DNA of 64,000 nt from Asterella californica (lineage: Eukaryota > Streptophyta > Marchantiopsida > Marchantiales > Aytoniaceae): the NCBI GenBank assembly GCA_036924285.1, contig JAYKYS010000005.1:7192001-7256000 (forward strand). Direction: 5' to 3'. Every line of letters begins with the position of its first letter. Position 1 is the stretch's first letter. The notes beneath the pieces were generated by a model that did no database searches, was not told the origin of the DNA, and saw only the letters and a program-made list of their open reading frames with translations. Position numbers and translations under genes: made by a program. This document shows positions 21,150 through 33,611 of the stretch, piece after piece.

Positions 21150-21946
21150 ATCAACTCATCAAGCGGTGAATCTTCCTCTCTAGCAATTACCAAAGCGGGC
21201 TTAGTAGGCAACTGCTTGACAGGAATTATCAGAGGTGCTGCTTCACTTACCACCACCTTGTCCCTTCTTCTCTGTCTCTTGGTCAGCAAAGAGACAGCCT
21301 CTTCAACCTCCTTCCAGTCAGTCTTCAATCCTCTCTCCTCACTCTTGTCTTCCAGCAACAGCTCAAGCTTCTCCTGAATAGTCACATCCGCTGCTTGTAG
21401 GAAAAGCTCGGTCTTCTCCACCTCTAATGTAAGCTTTTCTGTCCTAGAAAGCTGAGCATACTGACGATCAAATTCCCTTAACAACTCATTTACAGACAAA
21501 CCTTTGTTGGGCTTAACCACCCACTCCAAGAACGTTCTCTTGGTCACCCTTTCTGAATCTTCAGTGTAGTACTCCTCCTTCAAAGCTCGCATAAAGCTCT
21601 CCCAACTCTGTCCTTGCTGCTGCTTGAGCTCTTTCACACGCCCATGAATCTCAGGGACAACAGCAAGTTCAAAGTTTTCCACCATCTCCTTCTCAGGTAC
21701 CTTGTTCACCTCCATCTCCCTAGCATAGTATCGCACGTACTTGGAAATATCTGTCCGCTTGAACTGGTCCATCTGATGCACCACAGATTGCAACGCCTTG
21801 GTTGCTAATACTTCCTTCCTCTTTGTGCTCTGCTGCTGCTGCATAAACATGGAAAAAGCTTGCAACATCTTCATCGTAGCAGCAACCAACTGAACAGGTT
21901 GTTGAGCAGCAGCAGCACCTCCACTTGATGATCCTTGGTTGGCCAT
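21150..21946 (-). pseudogene. gag: B2 gag, 3'-truncated by Copia insertion
   Basis: An open frame of about 266 native codons from ATG at 21,946 (MANQGSSSGG). It matches B1 gag closely (KYVRYYAREMEVNKVPEKE, FLEWVVKPNKGLS) but without the early stops. It ends at EEDSPLDELI; the remaining 18 residues of the open frame come from the Copia LTR. The zinc knuckle and everything downstream are missing. Confidence 0.85.
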
Positions 21947-21993
21947 GATATCTGATCCTGCAACACTCTCAAGAAAACTCCCACCCTAGGTGT

Positions 21994-22011
21994 TTCACGT
22001 CGAGTTCACCA
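21994..22011 (-). promoter_or_regulatory. Primer-binding site of B2, tRNA-Trp-like
   Basis: Same 18-mer as in B1, 11 bases from the LTR end; spacing and sequence are identical. Confidence 0.6.
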
Positions 22012-22022
22012 AAAAGAGAGTA

Positions 22023-23389
22023 TGTCGGAGTGTGATCCGTCTACCTAGGAAAGCGCCGGGCTTCTGGCTGTGGTTATTTACTCAAGAGGTTGACTTTCAG
22101 GTCACAATAGGGCTATAAACACTCACACAGATGTGTAAGATCTAGTAATATGCTCAGAAAGCGAAATTCAGGTCTAGCTAGCAGTAATAAGATCCGGCGG
22201 CGAACTTTGACACTCACGGAGAAGAAAACTATGAAGGTTTAGACTTCTAAACTTCCCCTACATGCAAATGAGGTACTACTGAACTCACGAAGTTTCAGCC
22301 TGAGATCAAATTCTGACACGGAGATATGGACAGAAAAGTTCTAAGCAAGAAAACTACGACAATTTCTGGTACCTAGATGGCTATTCCGACCTATAACAGA
22401 AGATTGCCTCGATCAATTTCAAATATTCTTACAGGATTTGGAGTCTACAGGATGCTGAACACCCCTGTGAAGTTGGGACTCCTGACTGTACACAGAACTC
22501 CAGATCTCCTCCTCTGAAGTCGCTGCTCTAGATTAAGAGCTTTTCAGACCCCCTCTGCTTCAGCGGCCGCCCTGAATTACTCAGTCACTCAATGGATGCG
22601 AAACTTTTTGAAAATCGTAGCCCTGCTGGCAGAGAACACAACCTCGAAGTTTTGAAGCAATTTCCTCAAATCTGCTACAAGTGACACTGAAAACCCTAAA
22701 TCTAACAAAAGTGATTCAATTCTAGCACAATTCGAACTTCAATTGGTCATAACTTCGTCTTTATTGCCTCAAATCGATCAAAAATTTCACTGGAAGTGCT
22801 TGGCATGACGAGCTCTACCCTCATGTAACCTCAGATTTCGAAGTCCCCTCACCAAATGCTCGAACTCCACTCTAGAGCTCTGTTTCTAAACTTAGAGTTT
22901 TACAAAAGATAAAAATGGACCAATGGGAGTTCATAGCTCCACATGACTGTCCTTTTGTGCCTTAAACTACCTGGTAACTTATCTACACTCATAGGCTACC
23001 ACGTCAAGCCCTCTAGAGTGCCAGCGTAAAACTTAAACTACCTAAAATGACACGTAGCTCCGAAAATTAACTTAAATTAGCTAGAAAGCGTGCATGGGCG
23101 ACAAGTAAGTACAACCCATGAGCTCAAACCCCTATCAGCATGGAAACCTTAAGTTATGTACATTGAACGTCATAGACAAGTAAGAAGTCACTTGCACAAG
23201 CGCACAAATGCTTGAACAAGATAACTAACATACTATCAGCCTACTAGGACTCAAAATAGTGTTAACACCGTATGCAAAGGTGTCAAACATATACATAAAG
23301 GACTAGAAGTAATATGAGCTAACTTCTAGAACTACCAAACCTAAGCGTCGGAGTAGAAGTCAAGCATGTAGCCGCCAAATGGCGTGACA
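22023..23389 (-). repeat. 5' LTR of B2
   Basis: Most of its body matches the solo LTR at 9,367-10,663 in inverted orientation (for example the stretch around 22,970-23,050 and 9,590-9,690), while the first roughly 250 bases differ. There is no coding sequence; 1,367 bases. Confidence 0.85.
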
Positions 23390-24331
23390 ACGGAGAAGCT
23401 CGCAGCCAGATACAAGACGGAAGCAGCCGCTTCTGTCAAGGAGCTGGTGCAACTTCGGAAGAGCAACCAGGAGATGCAAGCGCGTGTACAGAAGCGCGAT
23501 CAGGAGGTCCTCCGAGTGCGGGAGAAGATCACCGCCCTCACCGAGGAGAAGACCACATGGAAGACGCAGCGAGAAGCCGCAGAAGCGCGAGTTGCAGTTG
23601 AGAAGACATAGCGGGAAGCAGCGGAAGCTCGTGCACAGGAGATGCTAGCACAGTCGGTGGAAGCGCTTCAGAAAAAGTTTAACTTCACCGCGGGTAGGAA
23701 GGTACTTACCTTAGCTAGAGGATGGGACAGCGAGTCCAAGACAATGTTGGTGGAATGCAGGGAGAGCATGTTCAGGTACTTGGATCGGCAGATAGAGAGA
23801 GTGAAGACACTTTATGGTCTTCCCTCGCTTCCGATACCTGCAACTGCATCTTCTCAAGCTCCAGCACCATCTACTGGATCCGGAATGGAGAAGGAGGAGT
23901 TCGACCTCGCTATGCACTTGGTAGTGACAGCGTTGGAAGCCGAGAAGACTCCGAAAGACGTCCCGGAAGACAGAAAGACGAGCCGTCTTCCCAAGTATTC
24001 CGTGTGGAGGAAGTGACTTCTCTGGACCCCTATGAGGTCGCCATGGTCCCTAGTACCGCACCCGTGCCTCAGAAGACCGAAGACGCCACCACTCGACTCT
24101 GCTTCCCAGAAGACGCTTCCGTCTTCCGAAGCAGAAGCCGAAGTTGAGGAAGATGCAGCCGCAGCGACAGCAGGGCCAGCGAAGAGCGATGAGAGGGAAG
24201 CTACCTCAGTGACACCCGAGGTAAGCGCAGGACTTCCCAGCCCATCAGAAGCCGAGCTAGTAGCTCCGATAGGAGCAGATCAGGTAGAGATTGCCACGGA
24301 GCAATCAGAGGAGCTAGTAATCAAAGGTTGA
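23390..24331 (+). pseudogene. ORF1 fragment (coiled coil and tail)
   Basis: Coiled-coil segment TEKLAARYKTEAAASVKELVQ through EKTTWKTQREAAEAR, a TAG at about 23,609 where other copies have CAA or CAG, then MLAQSVEALQKKFNFTAGRK and the FDLAMHLVVTALEAEK block. A frameshift near 24,010 precedes the acidic tail (24,032-24,331). The N-terminal half is missing. Confidence 0.8.
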
Positions 24332-25907
24332 CAATTCCAGATTTAGTAGGAACAAACATGCTATCTTAAGGGTGGCAGTTTTCCATATAAAATTAGTTAG
24401 GACACCATGTGGCAGCATAGGTAGCGTAAGCAACAAAGTGGATGGCTAATTAGGAAGGGGAACCGCTTGCATGTGGGGTGGCAACCTCCTGTCAGCGCCC
24501 CTCTCTCCTTGGTGGTCGCCTCCTCTGATTCTCACGGCAGTGACATAAGTAGGATTGCAGCGTAGGAATGGAGCTAGCTGCTGCACACCCATATCGATTC
24601 TATGGTGCAGGTAGACTAGACACATTAGAGACACATGACAGATAGTTCTTGACACACTACACCCGTCGTTGAAAACATACGAATAGTCTTGGAATACACA
24701 GGAGGGGTCTGCATGCTCGTACCAACAGTGGTTCGAAGATGTAGATAGAGGTAGTGGACAGTTTAGGAGCAGGGAACAGCATCCTCGTGCAGTCCTGTTG
24801 ACTAGACTGATGTGTCGAGCAGTAGACGCAAGAAGTAGAGGGAGTGAGCTTCTCAATGCCATTGTGACTTCTTCTCGGGGAATGGATTGTGGATTTGAGT
24901 GCAGAAGCTTTGTTCATGTCTTCTGGGTGGTGGGTTTCCTTGAATTCGCTCCCAATTGTGCATGGGAAGTGTTCTTCTTGAGTGACGGTGAATGTCAACA
25001 GTTGTGGAAGTGTAGCTTGACTCGTTCAGTAGAGCACTTGGGATCTGCGTACGAACGGTCTTATGGGTAAAGGATCCCAGAAGACAGAGTAGTCAGAACA
25101 GCGAAGTGAAGAAGAAAGAAGCCTTCTTCCCACATCAGAAGACGACATCCTCGAGTAGAAGACGGTGCAACAGTACTCACGTTTGTTGTCTTCCTCCCCA
25201 AACTATTACAAGCAGGGATGGCTTGTTAGTCAAGATCCGGACTAGAAGCCTGTCGGAATCTTAATTTCCTCTTTTCATCTTGTTTTCTCTTGTTTGGATT
25301 TTCTCTTCTTCCCCATCTTCTCTCATCTTCCCCATCTTCTTACCTTCTTCTAGTGAGCTTCCGAGACTTCTATTGAGCTTCCGTGAAGGTGAATGTCGTT
25401 GTAGTGCTGCAGGAAGACCATTTCCGTAGGCAGAAGCTTGGGAAGGCTACAGGGGGCATACACCCTGTGATTAATCTAACCCGTTGGAATATAAGTAAGA
25501 GAGCGATGTGTGTCAGCCGTTGCTAGTCGACTTCTGCGAAGCAGGACAGTCTTCTCGAGGTGCGAGAAGACGAGCCGAACCTCCAGAAGACAAGAATCAC
25601 TTCGGGAAGACGGTATCGAGAAGACCGGAAGAAGTGATCTGGAAGCAAGAAGATCGTCTTCCTGAGATTCTCTGTGAATAGTTGTGTGATATTTTAGTTA
25701 GTAGTTGTTTATTTAGATCCAGAATATATTTTGGCGTATCTGGAAGACGTGTGGTTTTGTGAGAAGACGGGATTCCTAGGCAAAACCCGTGTGTTTGTGT
25801 GTTTGAACAGATCTTAGAACTTAGAGCAGCGTTACTTGTGCAAATCCTCTGTGGGAACAATATCTTGTATACTAAATGGGCAAAAGGAGTAATCATGCGT
25901 CACTACA
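23390..25907 (+). repeat. A LTR fragment (ORF1 middle to LTR end)
   Basis: It starts in ORF1 at ACGGAGAAGCTCGCAGCC (equivalent to about 2,715 in A1), where the B2 LTR abuts, and runs to the LTR end CACTACA at 25,907. The next bases (25,908 on) belong to the interior of another A LTR, so this A LTR had inserted into one. The non-coding downstream part (24,331-25,907) has no genes. Confidence 0.85.
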
Positions 25908-26748
25908 GAGGAGAAGGAGGAGAGCTCGGGAGAAGACGACTGAGCAGCAGCAATGACTCCTCCGTCCACCCTGATGCCGCAGACAAGGCCCGGTACTCAT
26001 CAGAAGACGCTTCTGGTGAGGGAAGACGACTCTAGTGGGTCGGAAGACGCCACGCCTCCGAGGAAGATGGGTCCTAGAAGTGTACCTAGGAAGCCCACCT
26101 CCCTCATTCATTCGGGATCGGAGTCTGACTCACCGGAGGAGTTCTTGAGTACCCGACCGGAGCAGAAGACCGCTTCTGCCTGCCACACCAAGGAGTCTTC
26201 CGAAGACTCTAGAAGACGAAGGATGGATGGGTACCCCTACTGCGAAGCGAGGAAGCGCAGTAAAGAGGACCACTTCTACCATAGGGAGGGATCTTCCACC
26301 TCAGAAGACGAGAAGAGTGGCTTCTCTCCCTGTGCAGAAGCAGAAGACGACAACAGCAGACGAGACATCCTTGCCTCTAGGGAAGAAGGAAGGCACCTCC
26401 GATCGGATTGTGGAGATGAACTTGTCTTCCGCAGGAAGAAGACTGGAAGAGTTCAGTGCCTTCTTCCACTCAGAGATCCAGCCAGCTATGGAGTTGCTGG
26501 AGAAGAGAGCGAAGGCTCAGGAGAAGCCCTTGCAACCTGGATTCGTTCTGCGCTTCTTGATGCAGCAGGAAGAGGGCTAGAAGAAGGCAGAGGCACTGGA
26601 AGCTGACCTTCACATCACGGAGAAGCTCGCAGCAAAGTTCAAAGAAGAAGCAGCCGCTTCTACCAAGGAGTTGATGCAGCTTCGGAAGAGCAACCAGGAG
26701 TTACAAGCACGCTTGCAGCAGCGCGATCAGGAGGTTCTCCGAGTGCGG
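25908..26748 (+). pseudogene. A LTR fragment with ORF1 N-terminal part
   Basis: It corresponds to A1 2,015-2,845. The frame MTPPSTLMPQTRPGTHQK runs to about 26,190, shifts at a small insertion (TGCCTGCCACACC), and continues at 26,227-26,580 (MGTPTAKRGSAVKR...MNLSSAGRRLEEF) to a TAG at 26,578 where A1 has CAG. It is interrupted at 26,748 by the C solo LTR and continues at 29,151. Confidence 0.85.
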
Positions 26749-29150
26749 TATCGTATAACGTGTTTTTCTGTCTAGGAATACACTGGGTATATGGATGTGC
26801 ATAGGTATGTGGATTGATAAGGTTGGATCTAGATCTGAATGTTTCCACTCAAATGTTTCACTATCTACTCTTCTAGCCGAGTGACCTTGTATCCGTTCGG
26901 CTCAAGTTTAAAGCTCGCTATGACCCAAGGTTACGTATAAGTTGCATAAACTTGTGTTACAAACATATCTTTTGTATTCTAAGTAAAAATACTCCGCTCT
27001 GTACTATCTAACTGAAGTTATTCTTCTATATCACTGGAAGCATGATTTATGAATAGCTCCCCAGCGACGCTAACTGCCCATCAATCCAACTATCACAACT
27101 TCATAGTACAACCAGAAGATGCTATAAGATCACTCAACCAACTTGACCGAGTCTCGATACAACTTGCTGTACACCCTGGCCTACCAATCATTCCAGCAAG
27201 GTAAAGCATGCATGCTCCAAGACACTACTCAGATCTCAATATAGCACCAACGGCGTTAATACCTGGCAGCTCCGAGAACCCAAACAACGGCTTAAGATTC
27301 CTGTCGACTCCGTTCTCCTTCATCACCAAGAGCTGAAATCAGCCCCACACCTTCCAATGTCGAGTTGTATGCAAGCATGGCAGTTTCAGCAACAACTCCT
27401 CTCCAAATTGCTCGAAAATGATCAAAATGACAATAGATGATACCGAAAAACCTGAAACTGCTAATAACAGAAGTATATTTGAACTTTGAGACCTCAGTCC
27501 TCCCAAACCAGTCGACCAATGATGATCAAACTTCACAGGAAGCTTGATTGGACCCTTCACTCTTACCCTGAACAATTTTCAGTCGAAATCTTAAACCAAT
27601 TCTCAGATATGGATCAAACCGTAATCTGTGCTAACTTCAGAGCTTTACAGACCTAGGTACATTTGATCCAAGATTTTGAACAAACTACTCGACCATTTGA
27701 GGTGAAACTTCCCAAGTATCTTACTGATAAGACATGCTTCAATCCTGGAAAGTTTCACTCAGAAATTCGACTCAGAACTTAAACAATAGCAAACTATCCA
27801 TGACTATCACAGTTCGCTGTTCCCGCCTTGTCACGTCTGCACTTCTCAACTTCAATCGGTCGGTTCAGAATCCAAATCGATCAAGAACCTGATGAAATTG
27901 ATATCAAAACGACCAGCACGTCGTCAGCTCTCCAATCCAATAGACAGCTCCTCAAAACTCCTCGCGAGTCTCTCGGAATAACCAGAAACATAGCAGTAGG
28001 TATGAATTTCACTCCCCTCCACTCAATCGATCATAACGCGCTCATCCCTCCATGAAATCGACCGATTCTTCAGCCCAGATTGTAACCCCGGTCGAGAGCT
28101 CTCCAACCATACCCTTCGTTTTGCAAATGGACCTTCGAAGCCTCCAGAAACCATAGAAACGTTACGAGGATCAGCTAGAACACCATTGGTCCAAAAGTGG
28201 ACCAATAAGAGCAAAAAGATCTTTACTTTTGTCTTTTCTCCACTCAACTTTTTCCTCTAGAACGAATTTTTACTCCCAAGGAGACACAAGACATCAACAA
28301 GACTCTAAGACTTCAGAAAATCCTTGAGACATGTCGAAGGATTCTTTGCGGTCCGTAACTACACAGAAGCGCTCAACCAAAATGAAACCAGTGAGTCGCA
28401 GACTAATACAACATCAATATTACAACCTGGAAACGTTCTACAATAAAGGGTACGACAAAAAGAAATGGTGAAGCTATCACTCGATTGTAATATTCTTGCC
28501 CGAAGTTTCTCACGATCCAAGCCCCATGATTGATCTTCGGTCTACAATGGCACCGGACATCGACCCAAAGGTTGAAAGGAACGTTCGATGGATAGTTGAG
28601 ATCCATTGTTCCTCACAACAAAATGTACACCGTCATATCCCAAGTCTCTCCGTATGTTACGATCGGAAGGATCACCCGAAGCTGTAACTCCATCATTCTT
28701 CTCATGAATTCATCGTCAAAGTATGCAACTAACCACTGTCGAAAGTGATCGCGGTGGATGCAATGAAGCTTGATGTGAAACGGATTCGGGAAAGGAAGAT
28801 CCGGAGCCGGTAACACACCTCCGTCCATAACCACCACTCCTGCAGTTCTTCACTCCTCCATGCAGACCACCGAGAACCCTTACGAATCATCCGCAGAGAG
28901 AGAATGCCGTATGAATCTTCGACCCACCATTTTATACACAAATGCGGCGACAAGGACCACCGAAGTGAACGCACACAGATCGATGACTTGGCACGTTCCT
29001 CTACTGTGCGATCACTTAAACAGATAATCACAAACGTGGCACTCATCACACCGTTCGGCGAGTTACGCAATACGATTCACGAAACATAGAAAAGAAACAC
29101 AACATAGGTTACACAGGAATTTCACCCAGGAGCCGAACCACAACACGACA
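26749..29150 (-). mobile_element. Solo LTR of family C in ORF1
   Basis: On the minus strand the insertion runs from TGTCGTGTTGTGG (29,150) to ...TATACGATA (26,749), 2,402 bases. GCGG flanks both sides (26,745-26,748 and 29,151-29,154), and removing the insertion restores GTGCGGGAGAAG as in other ORF1 copies. The terminal CGATA is probably a mutated CGACA. The start resembles family E (TGTCGTGTCGTGGACC). The short frames inside are not shared with other copies, and I see no genes. Confidence 0.8.
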
Positions 29151-29960
29151 GCGGGAGAAGATCACCGCTCTGAGGAGAAGACGACATGGAAGACGCAGCG
29201 GGAAGCCGCAGAAGCGCGAGTTGCAGCCGAGAAGACGCAGCGGGAAGCAGCGGAAGCTCGTGCGCAGGAGATGCTAGCACAGTCGATGGAAGCGCTTCGG
29301 AAGAAGTTCCAACTTCACCGCAGGTAGGAAGTTGCTTACCCTGGCTAGAGGATGGGACAACGAGTCCAAGACAATGTTGGTGGAATGTAGGGAAAGCATG
29401 TTCAGGTATTTGGATCGGCAGATAGAGAGAGTGAAGACACTCTATGGTCTTCCATCGCTTCTGACACCCGCAACTGCATCTTCCCAAGCCCCAACACCAT
29501 CGACTGGATCCGAATTGGAGAAGGAGGAGTTCGACCTCGCTGTGCACTTGGTAGTGACAACGTTGGAAGCCGAGAAGACCCCGGAAGGAGCCCCAGAAGA
29601 CAAGATGTCTTTTGGAAGACAAGAAGACAAGCCGTCTTCCCAGGTATTCCGTGTGGAGGAAGCGACTCCTCGGACCCCTATGAGGTCACCATGGACCCTA
29701 GTGCCGCACCAATGCCTCAGAAGAGCAAGGAAGCACCACCCGACTCCGCTTCCCAGAAGACGCTTCCGTCTTCTGAAGCCGGAGCAGAAGCCGAGGAAGA
29801 AGCAGCAGCAGCGACAGTAGGGCCAGCGAAGAACGAGAAGGAGGAAGCCACCTCAGTGTTACCCGAGGTGTTCGCAGGGCTTGCTAACTTATCGGAAGCC
29901 GCATTAGGAGCTCCGGTAGGAGCAGATCAGGTAGAGATTACCACCGAGCAATCAGAGTAG
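29151..29960 (+). pseudogene. ORF1 fragment (coiled-coil end and acidic tail)
   Basis: The coiled-coil part has lost frame near 29,170 and 29,308. The frame from 29,332 carries MLTLARGWDNESKTMLVECRE-like residues and EFDLAVHLVVTTLEAEK; after another shift near 29,680 the tail reads ...EAEEEAAAATVGPAKNEKEE... and ends TAG at 29,958-29,960. It matches A1 3,000-3,633 closely. Confidence 0.8.
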
Positions 29961-31518
29961 ATAGTAATCGACGTTGACATCCCAATTTAGTAGGACCAAA
30001 CATGCTATCTTAGGGGTGGCAGTTTTTCAGTGTAAAATTAGTTAGGATACCATGTGGCAGCATAGGTAGCGTAGGAACGGCAAAGTGGATGGCTAAACCA
30101 AGAATGAGAACCGGCTTGCATGTGGGTTGGTAGCCTTCTGACAGCGTCCATCTCTCCCTGGTGGTCGTCTCCTCTGTTCTCTCGTGGTAGACAGCATAAG
30201 TAGGATCGAAGAGTAAAACTTGGACACACATTAGTGACGAGACACATGACATACAGTTCTTCACACACTACACCCGAATGTTTGAGACATACGAATAGAC
30301 TGGGATTATACCGGAGGGTTTTGCATGTTCGTTTCCAGCAGTGGGTCGAAGATGTAGATAGAGGTAGTGGACAGTTTAGGAACAGGGAACGGCATCCTCG
30401 TGCAGTCCGGTTGTCTAGACTGGTGTGTCGAGGAGTAGGAACAGGAAGTAGAGGGAGCGAGCTTCCCAACACCTATGTACCTTCTTCTCGGGGAATGGAT
30501 TGCTGATTTGAGTGCAGAAGCTTTGCTCGTGGCTACAGGATAGTGGGTTCTTTGAATTTACTCCCAATTGTGCATGAGAAGTGTCCTTCTTGAGTGGCGG
30601 TGACTGTCAGCAGTGGTGGAAGTGCAGCTTGGCTCGTCAAGTGGAGCACTTAGGATCCGCGTACGGATGGTATTTATGATAAAGGATCCCAGATGACAGA
30701 GTAGTCGGAGCAGCGAAGAGAAGAAGAAAGAAGTCTTCTTCCCACCACAGAAGACGACATCCTCAAGTAGAAGACGTTGCAACTGTACGCATGTTTGTTG
30801 TCTTCCTCCCCAAACTATTACAAGCAGGGATGGCTTGTTAGTGAGGATCCGGACTAGATGCCTGTCGGAATCTTAATTTCTCCTTTTCATCTTGTTTTCT
30901 CTTGTTTGGATTTTCCCTTCTTCCCCATCTTCCCTCATCTTCCCCATCTTCTTACCTTCTTCTAGTGAACTTCCGAGATTTCTATTGAGCTTCCGTGAAG
31001 GTGAATGTCGTTGTAGTGCTGCAGGAAGACCATTTCCGTAGGCAGAAGCCTGGGAAGACTACAGGGGGCATACACCCTGTGATTAATCTAACCCGTTGGA
31101 ATGTGAGTGCGAGAGTAAGGTGTAACAGCCGTACTAGTCGACATCTGCGAAGCAGGACAGTCTTCTGAAGGTGTGAGAAGCCGAGTTGAACCCCCAGAAG
31201 CCGAGAATTGCTTCGGGAAGACGGTACTGAGAAGACCGGAAGAAGTGACATGGAAGCAGGAAGCGTGTATTCTCGAGCTTCTCTGTGAATAGTTGTGTGA
31301 TATTTTAGTTAGTAGTTGTTTGTTTAGGTCCAGAGCACCTATTGGCGAGTCTGGAAGACGCTTGGTTTTGTGAGAAGACGGGATTTCTAGGCAAAACCCG
31401 TGTGTTTGTGTGTTTGAACAGATCTTAGAACTTAGAGCAGCGTTACTTGTGCAAATCCTCTGTGGAAATGATATCTTGTATACTAAATGGGCAAAAAGAG
31501 TAATCCTGCGACACTACA
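29151..31518 (+). repeat. A LTR fragment (ORF1 3' half to LTR end)
   Basis: This continues 26,748 after the C solo LTR. It holds the ORF1 C-terminal half (29,151-29,960) and the conserved non-coding LTR end, finishing CACTACA at 31,518. The flank ATCGA onward is family C LTR sequence. Confidence 0.85.
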
Positions 31519-32108
31519 ATCGACCCAGAGGTTGAAAGGAACGTTCGCTGGATAGTTGAGATCCATTCTTCGTCACAACAAGATGTACACCGTCAAATTC
31601 CAAGTCTCTCCGTATGTAACAATCGAAAGGATCATCGGAAGCTGTAAGTCCATCACCCTCCTCATGAACTCGTCACCAAAATACGCAACTAACCATTGTC
31701 AAAAATGATCGCGGTGGATGCAATGGAGCTTGATGTGAAATAGATTCGAGAAAAAAAAATCTGAAACCGGCAACAAACCTCCGTCCATAACCACCACTCC
31801 CGTAGTTCTTCACTCCTCCATGCAGATCATCGAGAACCCTCACGAGTCACCCGCTAAGATAGAATGTCTTATGAACTCTCGACCCATCATTTTATACTCA
31901 AATGCGGCAACAAAGACCACTGAAGTGAACACGCACAGATTGATGACTTGACACGTTTCTCTACTGTGTGATTACTTAAACAAATAATCACGACTGTGAC
32001 AACCATCATCGTTCACCAAGTTACGCGATAAGGTTCATGAAACGTAGAAAAGCAGCACGATCTAAGTTCAACGGGTATTTCACACAAGAGCCGAACCACA
32101 ACACGACA
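31519..32108 (-). repeat. Family C LTR fragment
   Basis: It matches 28,558-29,150 in the same orientation and ends with the C LTR start (TGTCGTGTTGTGG on the minus strand, 32,108). CCGT (32,109-32,112) follows as the presumed target duplication in E LTR sequence. No genes. Confidence 0.75.
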
Positions 32109-32607
32109 CCGTCCACCGATAAGTCGTAAAAACAAGCTAGCCTCTTAAGATGCCCCCTTACGTCCTTAGTATAGCGCATGGAGCTGCAAATACCCAGTCA
32201 GCAAAAATAAACTAGGGTCCAGCTTGATTTTCTCATCTTTTGAGTCTCGTAACTTCTCCACTAGGCGTCCAAATGAAGTAGACAAAGTGCATATGAAAAG
32301 CTGACAACAAGCTCTATCCATTGATGCGATGAAAGTGAAGCTCCGAAGTTGTGTCAAAAGCCCGTAAACTGGGGCCTAGCTTGTTTTACCCATCTTTCGA
32401 GTCTCGTAACTTCTCCACTAGGCGTCCAAATGAAGTAGAAAAAGTACTTATGGAAAGCTGACAATGAGCTCTATCCATTGATGCGATGAAAGTGAAGATC
32501 CAAAGTTGTGCCAAAAGTCTCATTTTTAGTCCCATAAGTGTCTTTGGAGCGATAATGACAAGTATTGCAAACAGATTTTCAGATGGGAGCCGATCCACGA
32601 CACGACA
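32109..32607 (-). repeat. Family E LTR fragment
   Basis: On the minus strand it starts TGTCGTGTCGTGGATCGG at 32,607, matching 52,403 and 57,177, and includes both units of the short tandem repeat described for E. It is cut at 32,109 by the C LTR. ACGG follows at 32,608. No genes. Confidence 0.75.
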
Positions 32608-33611
32608 ACGGATTCTGGAATAGAGGCGCAGTAGGGTAAGAAATTGATAGTCAAGTTATCGAATTTGGAGGTGAGAAGCAAGGAAGCTCGAATCAACTCG
32701 GGAAGAAGTGGGTAGATGGATGACGAAAATTGGACAGCGCTTCTACGCCCAATTTTCTCAGAGGAAAGTTGAAGTAGGGAAAACGATTGATGGGCTTCCT
32801 GCAAACGATCAGGGAAGAGCGGAAGACATCACAACAGAGGGAAGAAGCAATGGAGAAGGAGGAAGAATATGAGAAGAATCTCAGTACTGCTTCGACTACG
32901 CTTCTGGTTGCTACTTCGAGCTTTTGCACGCTTCTGCTCTTTGATTCTATCTCCAATGGGGTACCTCGATCCTGCTCTGGCCTTCAATGTCGATATGCAC
33001 CTAACTGCTTCTGTAATTGAGCTCGCTGCTGCACTCCAAAGCTTCTCTCTCTATTTCTTACCTCGACCTTCAATTTCTGATCTTTGAAATCCTCAAGGAT
33101 TCTTTACTCTCCCAACTCGAGTGCGCTTCCTAGCTGGAAGACACCTTCGCTTACTCTCTCTCTTCAATTCGATTCTTCTTGCTTCCTATGCCTTCTCCGA
33201 TTTCTAATATGCAGTCGATTCTTAATGCGTAGTGAATTTCTAATGCGAGAAGCAGCAAGAGAGTATGTGCTAATGCGCCCCCGCTCCGTATCTTCTCTAC
33301 GCGATTTAGATAATGACTTGGGTTACCTTGACTTACCTGCTACTACGGTGGCTGTCTGGTTGGTACACCTACCCCTTATCTATGTGGCGCGCGATTGGTA
33401 CCCCCGTAGTTGTAGTCACCATCTTCTCGGAAGCGTCTTCCGGCTATCTTCTTGGAAGCGTCTTCCGGAGACACCCTCCAGAATACGTCTTCTCGGAAGA
33501 CGTCTGTCTTCCAACTTCAGAAGAAGTCAACTTATTCTCCCAAAGTCTCTTAAGATCATCTTCCCGCTAAGCAAAGTGCAATCTTAAGTAATAAGGTTAC
33601 TTCAGTTACAT
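32608..33611 (-). repeat. A LTR fragment, 5' part, antisense
   Basis: The inverse of the first kilobase of the A LTR (compare 38,020-38,990). It is missing the first 60 or so bases of the LTR and stops where an E LTR inserted (32,607). GAAGAC clusters lie at 33,420-33,530. No genes. Confidence 0.75.

Larger units (their letters stand above)
21150..23389 (-). mobile_element. Gypsy-type element B2, 5' part only, antisense
   Basis: On the minus strand it has a complete 5' LTR (23,389 to 22,023, TGTCACGCC...CTCCGACA, 1,367 bases), a primer site at 22,011-21,994, and the start of gag to 21,150, where the Copia LTR interrupts it. It sits head-on to B1, making a long imperfect palindrome. ACGG follows at 23,390-23,393 as half of a presumed 4-bp target duplication in the A ORF1 sequence. 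Confidence 0.85.

Noticed and set aside
26749..26769. TGTCTAGG at 26,770 as the C LTR end
   Set aside because: It would leave 21 extra bases between LTR and target duplication; the end CGATA (mutated CGACA) next to GCGG fits better.
26749..29150. Frames in the C solo LTR (for example 28,729-29,070 minus) as genes
   Set aside because: They show no conservation, no family motifs, and the insertion has LTR-like ends with a target duplication.
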